From NCBI GenBank assembly GCA_942491885.1, contig CALOCQ010000003.1:434001-498000 (forward strand): 64,000 bases of DNA. The letters are read 5' to 3'. The position numbers were made by a program, and so were the translations under genes. The stretch comes from CALBPI01 sp942491885. GTDB lineage: Bacteria > Pseudomonadota > Gammaproteobacteria > Steroidobacterales > Woeseiaceae. A model generated the notes under the pieces. That model had not been told where the DNA came from, made no database searches, and was given only the letters and a program-made list of their open reading frames with translations. Position 1 is the first letter of the stretch. Each line of letters begins with the position of its first letter. This document shows positions 31,352-40,007 of the stretch, piece after piece.

Positions 31352-32347
31352 CTAGAATTCGAGCCAGTCGGGCATCGACAGGCCGCGTTCGGCAAGGAAC
31401 TCACGGTTAAACAGCCGCCCCTTGTAACGCAGCGCGCCGTCGCAAAGAATCGTCACGATGGTGTGACCCGGACCCAACTCGTGCGCGATGCGTAACGCGC
31501 CGGCAACATTGATGCCGCTGGATCCGCCGAGCACCAGCCCCTCGTCGCGGATCATGTCGTAGACGATCGGCAACGCCTCGTCGTCGCTGATCTGATAGCT
31601 GCGGTCGATGCGCGTGCCGGCAAGGTTTTCGGTGATGCGGCTGTTGCCGATGCCTTCGGTAATCGAGCTGCCTGTCATCGCCAGCTCGCCGGTGGAGAGC
31701 AAGCTGTGCAGGCCCGAGCCGCCGGGGTCGGCAAGCCCGATAACAACGTCCTCGCGCTCGGCCTGTAACGCACGTGCGACGCCGCCCAACGTGCCGCCGG
31801 TGCCCACCGCACAGATAAACGCATCCACGCGACCTTCGGTTTGCGACCAGATTTCACGACCGGTGGTGCGGGCGTGAAAGTCACGGTTGTCGGTGTTGCC
31901 GAATTGATTGGGCCAGTAGGCACTGCCGGGTTCGCGCGCGTTCATTTCGTCGGCGAGGCGACCCGAGGCGTGCACGAAGTGTTCGGGGTTTTTGAAGGGC
32001 ACCGCCGGGATCTGGCGAATTTCCGCGCCGTAGGCGGCAAGTGCGTCGACCTTTTCCCGGCTTTGCGTGTTTGGCATGACGATGATCGTGCGGTGACCGA
32101 GCGCGTTGCCGACCATCGCCAGACCAATACCGGTATTGCCGGCCGTCCCCTCAACGATAGTAGCGCCCGGTTTCAGGTCGCCGCGTTCGCGTGCGGCCAT
32201 GACCATGCCAAGCGCCGCACGATCCTTGACCGAGCCGCCGGGGTTCATGAACTCGGCCTTGCCGAGGATCTCGCAGCCGGTCTTGTCGGACAGCCGGTTC
32301 AACCGGATCAGCGGCGTGTTGCCGATCGCATCGAGCAGCCGGGTCAT
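31352..32347 (-). CDS. cysK: Cysteine synthase A (O-acetylserine sulfhydrylase-like)
   Basis: 331-residue fold-type II PLP enzyme. PLP-Lys41 is in NPGGSVKDR, the substrate loop is EGTAGNTGIGLAMVGN and the phosphate loop GTGGTLGG. The C-terminus (ILCDGALRYKGRLFNREFLAERGLSMPDW) resembles the CysK subgroup found in proteobacteria and actinobacteria that carries an extended tail. Predicted reaction: O-acetylserine plus sulfide to cysteine. Its ATG overlaps the prfA stop (ATGA), so it is the third gene of hemA-prfA-cysK. Confidence 0.87.
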   Translation of the reverse strand: MTRLLDAIGNTPLIRLNRLSDKTGCEILGKAEFMNPGGSVKDRAALGMVMAARERGDLKPGATIVEGTAGNTGIGLAMVGNALGHRTIIVMPNTQSREKVDALAAYGAEIRQIPAVPFKNPEHFVHASGRLADEMNAREPGSAYWPNQFGNTDNRDFHARTTGREIWSQTEGRVDAFICAVGTGGTLGGVARALQAEREDVVIGLADPGGSGLHSLLSTGELAMTGSSITEGIGNSRITENLAGTRIDRSYQISDDEALPIVYDMIRDEGLVLGGSSGINVAGALRIAHELGPGHTIVTILCDGALRYKGRLFNREFLAERGLSMPDWLEF

Positions 32348-33447
32348 AGCGTGGCGTCGTTGTCCGCCGACTCGAGTAGCGCCAGCTGGTCGGCCTGGTA
32401 TTCGTTAATCAGCGGCTCAATGACCGGCTCGAGCTCGCCGCCAAGTATTTCGGCAAGCTTGTACAGCGTCAGGTTGATGCGATGGTCGGTGACGCGCCCT
32501 TGCGGATAGTTGTAAGTACGGATGCGCTCCGAGCGATCACCACTGCCGACCAGTGAACGCCGTTGCTGCGCCTGTTCGCTCGCCTGTTGCTCGCGCTCGA
32601 CGTCGAGCATGCGCGCCTTCAGCAACGACATCGCGCGGGCGCGGTTCTTGTGCTGAGAACGTTCGTCCTGGCACTCAACGACGATGCCCGAAGGCAGGTG
32701 TGTGATGCGCACCGCTGAGTCGGTCTTGTTGACGTGCTGACCACCGGCGCCGGACGCGCGATAGGTATCGATACGCAGGTCGGCGCTGTTGATGTCGACA
32801 TCTTCAACGGCCTCGACCTCGGGCAGCACGGCGACGGTGCACGCGGAGGTGTGGACGCGCCCCTGCGACTCGGTCTCGGGTACGCGTTGAACACGGTGTG
32901 CGCCCGACTCGAACTTCAGCTTCGAATACGCGCCGCGGCCGGTCAGCAGGCTGATGATTTCCTTGTAGCCGCCGTGTTCGCCCTCGCTGGCGGACAGAAC
33001 CTCGACCTGCCAGTGCTCGCGCTCGGCGAATTTGCTGTACATGCGGAACAGATCACCGGCGAAAATTGCCGCCTCATCGCCGCCGGTACCGGCGCGAATC
33101 TCGAGGAACAGATTACTGTCGTCATGCGGGTCGGCGGGGATAAGTGCTTTCTGCAACCCGACTTCGGCCGTATCGATGGCGCTGCGCAATCGCTCGACTT
33201 CGTCGTTGCCCATCTTGCGCATTTCCGCGTCGCTGTCTTTGGCGAGTTCTTCGGCGTCGGCCAGGTCGTGAACTTCTGACTGATAGGTGTTGAACAACGC
33301 GACCACGGGCTCGAGCTTTGCGTACTCCATCGACAAGTCGCGAAACTGCGATTGATCACCAATCACGTCGGGGTCGGAAAGCAACGCCGAGATCTCCTCG
33401 AAACGCTCGGCGAGCGCTTGTAGTTTGTGTTCGATAGACGTTTTCAT
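32344..33447 (-). CDS. prfA: Peptide chain release factor 1
   Basis: 367-residue RF1, which terminates translation at UAA and UAG. The catalytic GGQ is at residues 235-237 (ASGAGGQHVNKTDSAVR), the substrate of PrmC. The stop-codon recognition tripeptide PXT appears as PET at 190-192, in VPETESQGRVHTSACTVAV; many RF1 proteins have PAT or PVT. Directly follows hemA on the minus strand as in many gammaproteobacteria. Confidence 0.96.
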   Translation of the reverse strand: MKTSIEHKLQALAERFEEISALLSDPDVIGDQSQFRDLSMEYAKLEPVVALFNTYQSEVHDLADAEELAKDSDAEMRKMGNDEVERLRSAIDTAEVGLQKALIPADPHDDSNLFLEIRAGTGGDEAAIFAGDLFRMYSKFAEREHWQVEVLSASEGEHGGYKEIISLLTGRGAYSKLKFESGAHRVQRVPETESQGRVHTSACTVAVLPEVEAVEDVDINSADLRIDTYRASGAGGQHVNKTDSAVRITHLPSGIVVECQDERSQHKNRARAMSLLKARMLDVEREQQASEQAQQRRSLVGSGDRSERIRTYNYPQGRVTDHRINLTLYKLAEILGGELEPVIEPLINEYQADQLALLESADNDATL

Positions 33448-33468
33448 AACGGTAACGCAGCCGGCCGT

Positions 33469-34785
33469 CTAGCGACGGGCGCCAGCGCGGCTGTTGCCGG
33501 CTGTCTGATCTTGTTCGCTATCGTCGTCGTCCTGGTTTGCGCGGCCGAGGAAGAGTTCCTGGGCTATTTGCAGGAAGCGTTCGTCGGATTCGGCGGCGGC
33601 TTCGCGCAGCCGCTCGGTCGGCTGATGCAAGATACGCTGCGTTAGCGTGTGCACCATCTGTTGCATCACATCGTCGACATCGTGGCCGGCCGCGATACGC
33701 CGGCGCGCGGCTTCCAGCGCTTCATCACGTACTCTGATGACGGACTCGCGCACGCTGAGAATGGTTGGCGTCGCGACGCGCTGGCGCTCGGCACGATGGA
33801 AGCCCTCGAGCTCGGCCTTGATGATTTTGTCGGCTTCCATAGAAGCCTGACGCCGGGTTTCCTGCCCGTCGGTGATGACGTTGTTGAGGTCATCGATGGT
33901 GTAGAGGTAGACGTCGCGTAACTTGCCAACGCTCGCTTCGATATCGCGTGGTACGGCGATGTCGACGGCGAACACCGGTTTGCGTCGGCGCCCGTCAATC
34001 GCTTTTTGCATCATCGCGCTGGTCAGCACCGGGTCGGGGCTGCCGGTCGAGCTGATAATAATGTCGGCGTCAGGCAATGCCCGCTCGAGGCGCGACAAGG
34101 GCAGGGCGAAGCCATCGAATTGTTCGGCGAGCCGCTGCGCGCGACTTTCGTTGCGGTTGGCGATGTAGATATTGCTGATGCCGTGGCCGCGCAGATGGCG
34201 CGCGACCAGTTCGATCGTTTCGCCTGCGCCGATCAACAGCGCATTGTGTTGTTCGAAGCCGGCGAACAATTGCCGTGCAAGACGCACCGCCGCATAGGCC
34301 ACCGAGACCGGGCTTGCACCAATCTCTGTGTCGGTGCGGACCTTCTTGGCGATTGAAAAAGCTTGTTCAAAAACCCGACTCAGATGCGCGCCGACGGCGC
34401 CGTGTTGCTGCGCGAGCCGGTAGGCGGTTTTCAGCTGGCCGGTGATTTGTGTTTCGCCAAGCACCATTGAGTCGAGGCCACAGGCAACCCGGAACAGGTG
34501 CTCGGCCGCCTCGCCGTCGCTGCGACAGAACAATGAATCCTTGAAGCCGGTACCGGTGTGCTCGGATTTCTCCAGCAGCTCGGTAATTGCTTCTCTGGGT
34601 TGATTGTTGCCGGCCCAGTAAATCTCGGTGCGGTTGCAGGTGGACAAGACAATAGTCTCGGTCACGCCTGGCAGCGCGCGGATGTCCCTGAGCGTGTCGC
34701 CAAGGCCTGCTTCGGCAATGACTATCTGCTCACGGACCTCAACTGGCGCCGTGTTATGGTTAATGCCGAGTATATTTATCGTCAT
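33469..34785 (-). CDS. hemA: Glutamyl-tRNA reductase
   Basis: 438-residue first committed enzyme of C5 tetrapyrrole synthesis, reducing Glu-tRNA to glutamate-1-semialdehyde. The catalytic Cys is at residue 50 in VLSTCNRTEIYW, as in E. coli HemA. The NADPH domain has LIGAGETIELVARHL and the C-terminal dimerisation domain has long helices (RQASMEADKIIKAELEGF). The roughly 25-residue tail is charged and probably disordered. Divergent from the TPR gene with an 85-bp spacer. Confidence 0.96.
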   Translation of the reverse strand: MTINILGINHNTAPVEVREQIVIAEAGLGDTLRDIRALPGVTETIVLSTCNRTEIYWAGNNQPREAITELLEKSEHTGTGFKDSLFCRSDGEAAEHLFRVACGLDSMVLGETQITGQLKTAYRLAQQHGAVGAHLSRVFEQAFSIAKKVRTDTEIGASPVSVAYAAVRLARQLFAGFEQHNALLIGAGETIELVARHLRGHGISNIYIANRNESRAQRLAEQFDGFALPLSRLERALPDADIIISSTGSPDPVLTSAMMQKAIDGRRRKPVFAVDIAVPRDIEASVGKLRDVYLYTIDDLNNVITDGQETRRQASMEADKIIKAELEGFHRAERQRVATPTILSVRESVIRVRDEALEAARRRIAAGHDVDDVMQQMVHTLTQRILHQPTERLREAAAESDERFLQIAQELFLGRANQDDDDSEQDQTAGNSRAGARR

Positions 34786-34870
34786 CGACTAAGAACTTTC
34801 GCGACTCATTTGCATCGGAAGCTCTATGATATGCGAAGTGGCAAAGAACTGCCGCAATTGTGAGTGATCT

Positions 34871-36586
34871 GTGAAAAATACCTTGTCTGTAAACGCACTG
34901 CGTAATCGCCGTGGTGTTCAACTTTGTTGTGCCATGCTCTTCTTTGCGCTGCTCTTGCCGGCGCGTGGTTTCGCCGATACATCGGCCGCTGACGGCGGCA
35001 CCGCCGGCGCACTGCTCGCCGACGCCGAGCGCGCCATGAGTGACGGCGATTACACGGCGGGCGTAAAACGTTACGTGCGCGCCGCGGCGAGCGGGGATGC
35101 GATAGAAACGGCGCGTCAGGCAACGTTGGTGGCATTCGAGTTCGGCTTCGATAGCCTTGCTATAGAGGCCTCTGAGCGCTGGGCCATGCTTTCACAGACG
35201 CCTGACGACGCGCGCCTGTTGGGTGCCCTGGCAGCGCTGCGGGCAGGCAATACCGGCGCCACCGTCGATGCGCTCAAAGGCATCATTCGGCGCAGCGACC
35301 AGCCACAAACGGTTTGTGATGGCATCAGCGAGCACCTCGCACCCGGCACACGCGCCGAGTATGTCTCGGTTGTGTTCAGGTCTTTGGCGCGCGAGTTCAA
35401 AGATGTTGCTTGTGTGCAGCGGCTTGCCGCCTCGTCGGCGATCGCGGTGCGCGATTATGACCGCGCCGACGACTATATCCGGCAGCTGGAGAAAACCGGC
35501 AATTTCGATAATGAAACACGACTGCTGGCGATGGCTACGCTGATCCAGCAGGAGCAATACGACGCGGCATTTACCGATGCCGGATTGCGACTGGACGATG
35601 ATGCTACCGTCGAGCAGCGCATCGAGCTTGCGTTTTTGAACGCGCGCGCGGAGGAAGTCGAGAATGCGGTGAATATGCTGGGATTGCTGCGCAGCGAATA
35701 TCCCGACGACCCGGATGTGCTTGTGGGGCTGTCGGTCGCACAGCTGCAGGCTGGCGATACCAGTGCCTCGCGCGCAGGTTTTCTCGAGCTGTTAGCGAGC
35801 GGCAAGAAAACCGCCGATGCGCTGTATTACCTGGCGCGTTTCGCCGAGCGCGAGCGGCGCACAGAACAAGCCATCCGAATGTATTCGCAGGTCGATATCG
35901 GCGGCCTTGCGCTCGCGGCGCAGCGCCGTGTCGCGGCGCTGATTATGCAGCGCGAGGGTGTTCCGGCGGCGATTGCGCATATTGACGGTTTCACGCAACG
36001 CCATCCGCGCTACGGCCTAGAGCTCAGCACGGTAAGCGCATCGCTGTATGCAGAGGGCGAGTTCTACGAGCAGGCGTTAACGTTGTACGACGCCTACCTC
36101 GCGGTGCGCCCGAATGCCGAATTCGCATTGCTCGCGCGCGCCGATGTGCTGTTGCGTGACGACAAGCTCGATGATGCGATTGATGCGTTTCGCGGCGTGG
36201 TCAAGATGTTCCCTGATTCAGCCAATGCACTGAACGCGCTCGGTTATACCCTCGCTGACAGGACGCGCAAGTATCGCGAGGCCGAGCGCCTGATCGATCG
36301 CGCGCTCGAGCTCGAGCCTGACAATGCCGCCATTATCGATTCCAAGGGATGGGTGTTGTTCAAGCGTGGCAAGCTGCAAGAGGCGCGCGAGTATCTGCAG
36401 CGGGCGTGGGACGAGTTCCGTGATCCCGAAGTGGCGGCCCACCTGGGCGAGACCTTGTGGCGTCTCGGCGAGGAGGAGGCCGCGCGGGAATTGCTGGAGG
36501 AGGCGTGGCAGCGTTATCCCGATGACGAGACCCTGCGCGACACCGTGCGCAGGCTGATTCAGGACGGGCCGGCGACGCGCAGCTGA
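34871..36586 (+). CDS. Exported tetratricopeptide-repeat protein
   Basis: 571-residue protein with an N-terminal signal (LCCAMLFFALLLPARGFA) and tandem TPR helices along most of its length, clearest at LLADAERAMSDGDYTAGVKRY, DALYYLARFAERERRTEQAI, NALNALGYTLADRTRKYREA and KGWVLFKRGKLQEAREYLQRAWD. The start is GTG at 34871. It ends 1 bp before lolB, so the two are surely cotranscribed; this TPR-lolB pairing is widespread in gammaproteobacteria, where the TPR member's exact role is unclear. Probably periplasmic. Confidence 0.82.
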   Translation: MKNTLSVNALRNRRGVQLCCAMLFFALLLPARGFADTSAADGGTAGALLADAERAMSDGDYTAGVKRYVRAAASGDAIETARQATLVAFEFGFDSLAIEASERWAMLSQTPDDARLLGALAALRAGNTGATVDALKGIIRRSDQPQTVCDGISEHLAPGTRAEYVSVVFRSLAREFKDVACVQRLAASSAIAVRDYDRADDYIRQLEKTGNFDNETRLLAMATLIQQEQYDAAFTDAGLRLDDDATVEQRIELAFLNARAEEVENAVNMLGLLRSEYPDDPDVLVGLSVAQLQAGDTSASRAGFLELLASGKKTADALYYLARFAERERRTEQAIRMYSQVDIGGLALAAQRRVAALIMQREGVPAAIAHIDGFTQRHPRYGLELSTVSASLYAEGEFYEQALTLYDAYLAVRPNAEFALLARADVLLRDDKLDDAIDAFRGVVKMFPDSANALNALGYTLADRTRKYREAERLIDRALELEPDNAAIIDSKGWVLFKRGKLQEAREYLQRAWDEFRDPEVAAHLGETLWRLGEEEAARELLEEAWQRYPDDETLRDTVRRLIQDGPATRS

Positions 36587-36587
36587 T

Positions 36588-37295
36588 ATGAGGCGCCTCG
36601 CACTGCTGTTTGCCGTTGGTCTGCTGTCGGCATGCGCTACGCGCGGTGTGCAGCAGTTGCCGGAAATCGGGGACTGGCAAATGCGCCAGGCTGTGCTGGG
36701 TGATTTGCGTGTTTGGGGGTTGTCGGGACGCATCGGTGTGCGAACGCCCGAAGAGGCCTCCAGCGGCAGCTTGTTCTGGCAACAAAACGGGCGACGCTTC
36801 GACGCGGAAATCGACGGCCCGATGGGCTTTGGCGGTGTGCGCATGGCAGGGGATGCGCGCAAAGTAACCCTCAGCGGCAGTCGCATCGATACCGTAACTG
36901 TCGTCGACCCGGAGACGGAGCTATTGCGCCAGGCCGGCTTGCGCGTGCCCGTTTCGGGTCTGCGTTTCTGGTTGCTGGGCATCCCGATCCCGGGTGTGCC
37001 CGCCGAGATCGATTTCGGCGCAGACGGGCTACCTGCGGAGATTCGCCAGTCAGGCTGGAGCGTGCGCTATACCGAATACCGGCAATGGACACTGAATTCG
37101 CTGCCACGGCGCATTGTTGCGAATGCAGGCGATACGACGTTGACGGTTATCGTTCGCGACTGGCAAATCCTCGAGCAAAGCCCGCCAGAGAGCGGCGCAC
37201 ACAGGACTGGAATTGACATGCCCAGCCGCGATGACGACAATCTGCACCCTGATCACGACGCAGCGATTTCGACGGTGCTGATAGCACCGCGATAA
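36588..37295 (+). CDS. lolB: Outer-membrane lipoprotein LolB
   Basis: 235-residue lipoprotein receptor that takes lipoproteins from LolA and inserts them in the outer membrane. The lipobox LLSAC gives the lipidated Cys at residue 16; WGLSGRIGVRTPEE, SLFWQQNGRRFDAEI and LRFWLLGIPIPG follow as in LolB. The last 40 or so residues (from SPPESGAHR onward) extend beyond the usual end near VRDWQIL, are polar and look unrelated to the fold. In related genomes ispE follows immediately; it is absent here, and a tRNA-Gln lies 36 bp downstream. Confidence 0.88.
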   Translation: MRRLALLFAVGLLSACATRGVQQLPEIGDWQMRQAVLGDLRVWGLSGRIGVRTPEEASSGSLFWQQNGRRFDAEIDGPMGFGGVRMAGDARKVTLSGSRIDTVTVVDPETELLRQAGLRVPVSGLRFWLLGIPIPGVPAEIDFGADGLPAEIRQSGWSVRYTEYRQWTLNSLPRRIVANAGDTTLTVIVRDWQILEQSPPESGAHRTGIDMPSRDDDNLHPDHDAAISTVLIAPR

Positions 37296-37331
37296 CAGGT
37301 TGCGGCGCGACATCGGTTCGCAGACAGCGAC

Positions 37332-37406
37332 TGGGGTGTAGCCAAGCGGTAAGGCAGCGGGTTTTGATCCCGTCATGCGCAGGTTCGAATCCTGCCACCC
37401 CAGCCA
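37332..37406 (+). tRNA. tRNA-Gln (TTG anticodon)
   Basis: A 75-nt cloverleaf: acceptor TGGGGTG pairs with CACCCCA, the anticodon stem GCGGG pairs with CCCGT around loop TTTTGAT (anticodon TTG), the T arm is GCAGG-TTCGAAT-CCTGC, and the 3' end carries encoded G-CCA. The first acceptor pair is U-A, a known identity feature of glutamine tRNAs. Located between lolB and prs. Confidence 0.97.
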
Positions 37407-37442
37407 TTTCCCTGCGATCTATCAATCTGCACGCCGTGGGGG

Positions 37443-38402
37443 GTGGTGGTGGAAATAGCCAGTCTTGCATTGTTCTCAGGCAATGCGCATCCGAAGCTCG
37501 CCGCCGATATTGCCCGCCATCTGCACGTGCCCCTCGCAAAGGCCCATGTCGGCAAATTCTCGGACGGCGAAACCACCGTCGAGATTCTCGAGAATATTCG
37601 CGGGCGTGAAACGTTCATTGTCCAGCCGACTTCGCCGCCCGCAGCCGACCATCTTATGGAATTGATGGTGATGGTCGACGCCTGTCGCCGCGCGTCGGCA
37701 TCGCGCATTACCGCGGTCATCCCCTATTACGGCTACGCACGCCAGGATCGCCGCCCGCGCGCCTCGCGCGTTGCGATTACCGCCAAGCTGGTTGCCAAGC
37801 TTATCGCGTCGTCGGGTGTCGATCGTGTGCTCACGGTAGATCTGCATGCGGACCAGATTCAGGGCTTTTTCGATATCCCGGTCGATAACGTTTATGCCTC
37901 GCCGATTCTGCTTGGCGATGTGTGGAAAAAGAAATACCCGGAAATGGTCGTTGTGTCGCCGGATGTTGGCGGTGTCGTGCGCGCCAGGGCGCTCGCGAAA
38001 CGCCTCGACGACGCTGACCTGGCGATTATCGACAAACGTCGTCCACGCGCGAATGTTTCCCAGGTGATGAACATCATCGGTAACGTCGAAGGTAAAAGCT
38101 GCGTGCTGATCGACGACCTCGTGGATACCGCGGGTACGCTGTGCCAGGCGGCGGCGGCGCTGAAAAAACACGGCGCACGCAGCGTTGTCGCCTACATTAC
38201 CCACCCGGTGCTGTCCGGCCCGGCCGTCGAGCGCATTGGCAGTTCAGAGCTCGACGAGCTGGTTGTGACCGACACCATTCCACTGACGCCGGCAGGGGCC
38301 GCCTGTCCCATAATCCGCCAGCTCAGCATCGCCGAGCTGCTCGCCGAGACGCTGCGCCGGATCAGCGACGAAGAGTCGGTTAGCAGCCTGTACGTCGACT
38401 AA
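37443..38402 (+). CDS. prs: Ribose-phosphate pyrophosphokinase
   Basis: Up to 319 residues; makes PRPP from ribose-5-phosphate and ATP for nucleotide, His and Trp synthesis. Family motifs: LALFSGNAHPKLAADIARHL, KFSDGETTVEI, the flexible-loop YYGYARQDRR, DLHADQIQGFFDIPVDN, and the PRPP loop VLIDDLVDTAGTL. Three consecutive GTG codons (37443, 37446, 37449) could each start translation; any gives an essentially normal length. Confidence 0.95.
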   Translation: MVVEIASLALFSGNAHPKLAADIARHLHVPLAKAHVGKFSDGETTVEILENIRGRETFIVQPTSPPAADHLMELMVMVDACRRASASRITAVIPYYGYARQDRRPRASRVAITAKLVAKLIASSGVDRVLTVDLHADQIQGFFDIPVDNVYASPILLGDVWKKKYPEMVVVSPDVGGVVRARALAKRLDDADLAIIDKRRPRANVSQVMNIIGNVEGKSCVLIDDLVDTAGTLCQAAAALKKHGARSVVAYITHPVLSGPAVERIGSSELDELVVTDTIPLTPAGAACPIIRQLSIAELLAETLRRISDEESVSSLYVD

Positions 38403-38415
38403 GTCGCTCTTTGCC

Positions 38416-38445
38416 TTGTTTTTTTGCTAGTCGCTGGCGTATCAT
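38416..38445 (+). promoter_or_regulatory. Candidate promoter for rplY-pth-ychF
   Basis: TTGTTT (38416-38421), an 18-bp spacer, then TATCAT (38440-38445) lie in the 133-bp gap after prs and about 90 bp ahead of rplY. Both boxes are near consensus. The remaining leader shows no strong hairpin to my eye. Motif match only. Confidence 0.4.
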
Positions 38446-38535
38446 GCGCGCCCGCAATGCGTTTTAGCGTGTCAGGCTGGTCGCAAGCCACACAGAGCGT
38501 TGTCGGACAAAACCCTTAAACAACCGGAGCATGTC

Positions 38536-39219
38536 ATGAGTGACAAAGTCGATCTGGTTGCGGATTTCCGTGAAGACCAGGGCAAAGGTGCGAGCCGCCG
38601 CCTGCGTAAAGAAGGAAAAGTACCCGCAATCCTCTATGGCGGTGGCCGCAAGCCCCGCGCAATTTCATTGCAACAGAACAAACTGCTGCGCGCGCTGCAA
38701 GAAGAGTCGTTCTATTCGAGCGTTCTCAACGTCACCGTGGGCGACAAGAATCAGGAAGCGATTCTTAAAGACTTGCAGCGCCATCCCGCCAAGAATCAGA
38801 TCCTGCACGTCGATTTGCAGCGCATCGTTGCAGGCGAGGTGATTCGCATGAACGTGCCGCTGCACTTCATCGGTGAAGAGATTGCGCCTGGCGTCAAAAC
38901 GGAAGGCGGCATCATGTCGCGCCTGATCTCGGACGTCGAGATCATCTGTTTGCCGAAGGACTTGCCGGAATACCTCGAGATCGACGTATCCGCACTGAAT
39001 ATCGACGACATGGTGCATCTGACCGATATCAAACTGCCGGAAGGCGTTGAGATGGTCGAGCTGTCGCATGGCGATGATGGCGAAGATCACGACCAGCCGG
39101 TCGCGCTTGTATCCAAGCCGCGTGCGATTGTCGAAGAAGACGAAGAAGACACCGAAGCGCCGACGGCTGCCGAGGTTCCGACCGTGTCGGATACCGAAGA
39201 GGAAGAAAAGGACGACTGA
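38536..39219 (+). CDS. rplY: 50S ribosomal protein L25 (CTC-type, long form)
   Basis: 227-residue L25/general-stress CTC protein that binds 5S rRNA. The N-terminal domain has GKGASRRLRKEGKVPAILYGGG and the C-terminal TL5 domain has RMNVPLHFIGEEIAPGVK and PEYLEIDVSALNIDDMVHL. The tail is very acidic (EEDEEDTEAPTAAE, then a run of Glu and Asp to the stop). The start at 38536 follows CCGGAGC. A strong terminator follows the stop. Confidence 0.94.
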   Translation: MSDKVDLVADFREDQGKGASRRLRKEGKVPAILYGGGRKPRAISLQQNKLLRALQEESFYSSVLNVTVGDKNQEAILKDLQRHPAKNQILHVDLQRIVAGEVIRMNVPLHFIGEEIAPGVKTEGGIMSRLISDVEIICLPKDLPEYLEIDVSALNIDDMVHLTDIKLPEGVEMVELSHGDDGEDHDQPVALVSKPRAIVEEDEEDTEAPTAAEVPTVSDTEEEEKDD

Positions 39220-39237
39220 GCGCAAGCACGGCGTCAG

Positions 39238-39276
39238 GCCCGTGGTTTGCGACGTCGCTGCCACGGGCTTTTTTTT
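39238..39276 (+). terminator. Rho-independent terminator after rplY
   Basis: An 8-bp perfect stem GCCCGTGG (39238-39245) with CCACGGGC (39261-39268), a 15-nt loop, then eight T. It separates rplY from pth, so pth may need read-through or its own promoter. Confidence 0.85.
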
Positions 39277-39299
39277 GTGCGCCGGGAGCGTGAGCTGTT

Positions 39300-39959
39300 A
39301 TGGCAGATTCCATTCGCGTTATTGTCGGGCTCGGTAATCCGGGTTCGGACTACGAAGACACCCGCCACAACGCGGGGTTCTGGTTTGTCGACCGTCTGGC
39401 AGACAAATTTGATGCCGTAATGAAGCATCAAAAGCGCTTTGATGCGCAGGTCGGACGCATTCGTACCGGCGGCGAGGAGCTGTGGCTGATCAAGCCGATG
39501 TCGTTCATGAACCTCAGTGGCGGACCTTTGCGCATGGTGCTGGACTACTACCGGCTCGAGATCAACGAGACACTGGTCGCACATGACGAGCTTGATTTGC
39601 CGGCGGGTACCTTGCGCCTGAAGAAAGCCGGCGGGCATGGCGGGCACAACGGTCTGCGCGACATCATCAGCCATTGCGGCGCCGAGTTTTATCGCCTGCG
39701 CATCGGTATCGGCCATCCGGGCAGCAGCGATAAGGTGCTCGGTCATGTGTTGAAGCGCGCATCGGCGGATGAGCAGGACAGTATTGATGAGGCTATCGGT
39801 CGCGCCATCAAGGCGGTGCCGATAATGGTGCGGCGCGGGCCAGCGGTAATGATGAACGAGATCAACCGCAAGCCAAAAAAACCGAAGGCGGCGGCCAAAG
39901 AGCAGCTCGACAGGCAACAGCCGGCGCACGAGCCGCCGGACAAGCCGGAACAGAACTAG
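39300..39959 (+). CDS. pth: Peptidyl-tRNA hydrolase
   Basis: 219-residue essential enzyme that recycles peptidyl-tRNA. Active-site features: IVGLGNPGSDYEDTRHNAGFW with the catalytic His, PMSFMNLSGGP, HDELDLPAGTLRLKKAGGHGGHNGLRDI and RLRIGIGHP. The family usually ends near 190 residues; the last 30 here (KPKKPKAAAKEQLDRQQPAH onward) form a Lys-, Ala- and Pro-rich, probably disordered tail. Confidence 0.96.
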   Translation: MADSIRVIVGLGNPGSDYEDTRHNAGFWFVDRLADKFDAVMKHQKRFDAQVGRIRTGGEELWLIKPMSFMNLSGGPLRMVLDYYRLEINETLVAHDELDLPAGTLRLKKAGGHGGHNGLRDIISHCGAEFYRLRIGIGHPGSSDKVLGHVLKRASADEQDSIDEAIGRAIKAVPIMVRRGPAVMMNEINRKPKKPKAAAKEQLDRQQPAHEPPDKPEQN

Positions 39960-40007
39960 AACAAGCAAACGCCGCATCTGGATTGCGGGCGTTGGAGAGC
40001 ATAAATT

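Noticed and set aside
32619..33447. Release factor 1 with PET in place of PAT or PVT as an altered stop-codon reader
   Set aside because: The middle residue of PXT varies naturally among RF1 proteins; nothing else suggests a changed genetic code.
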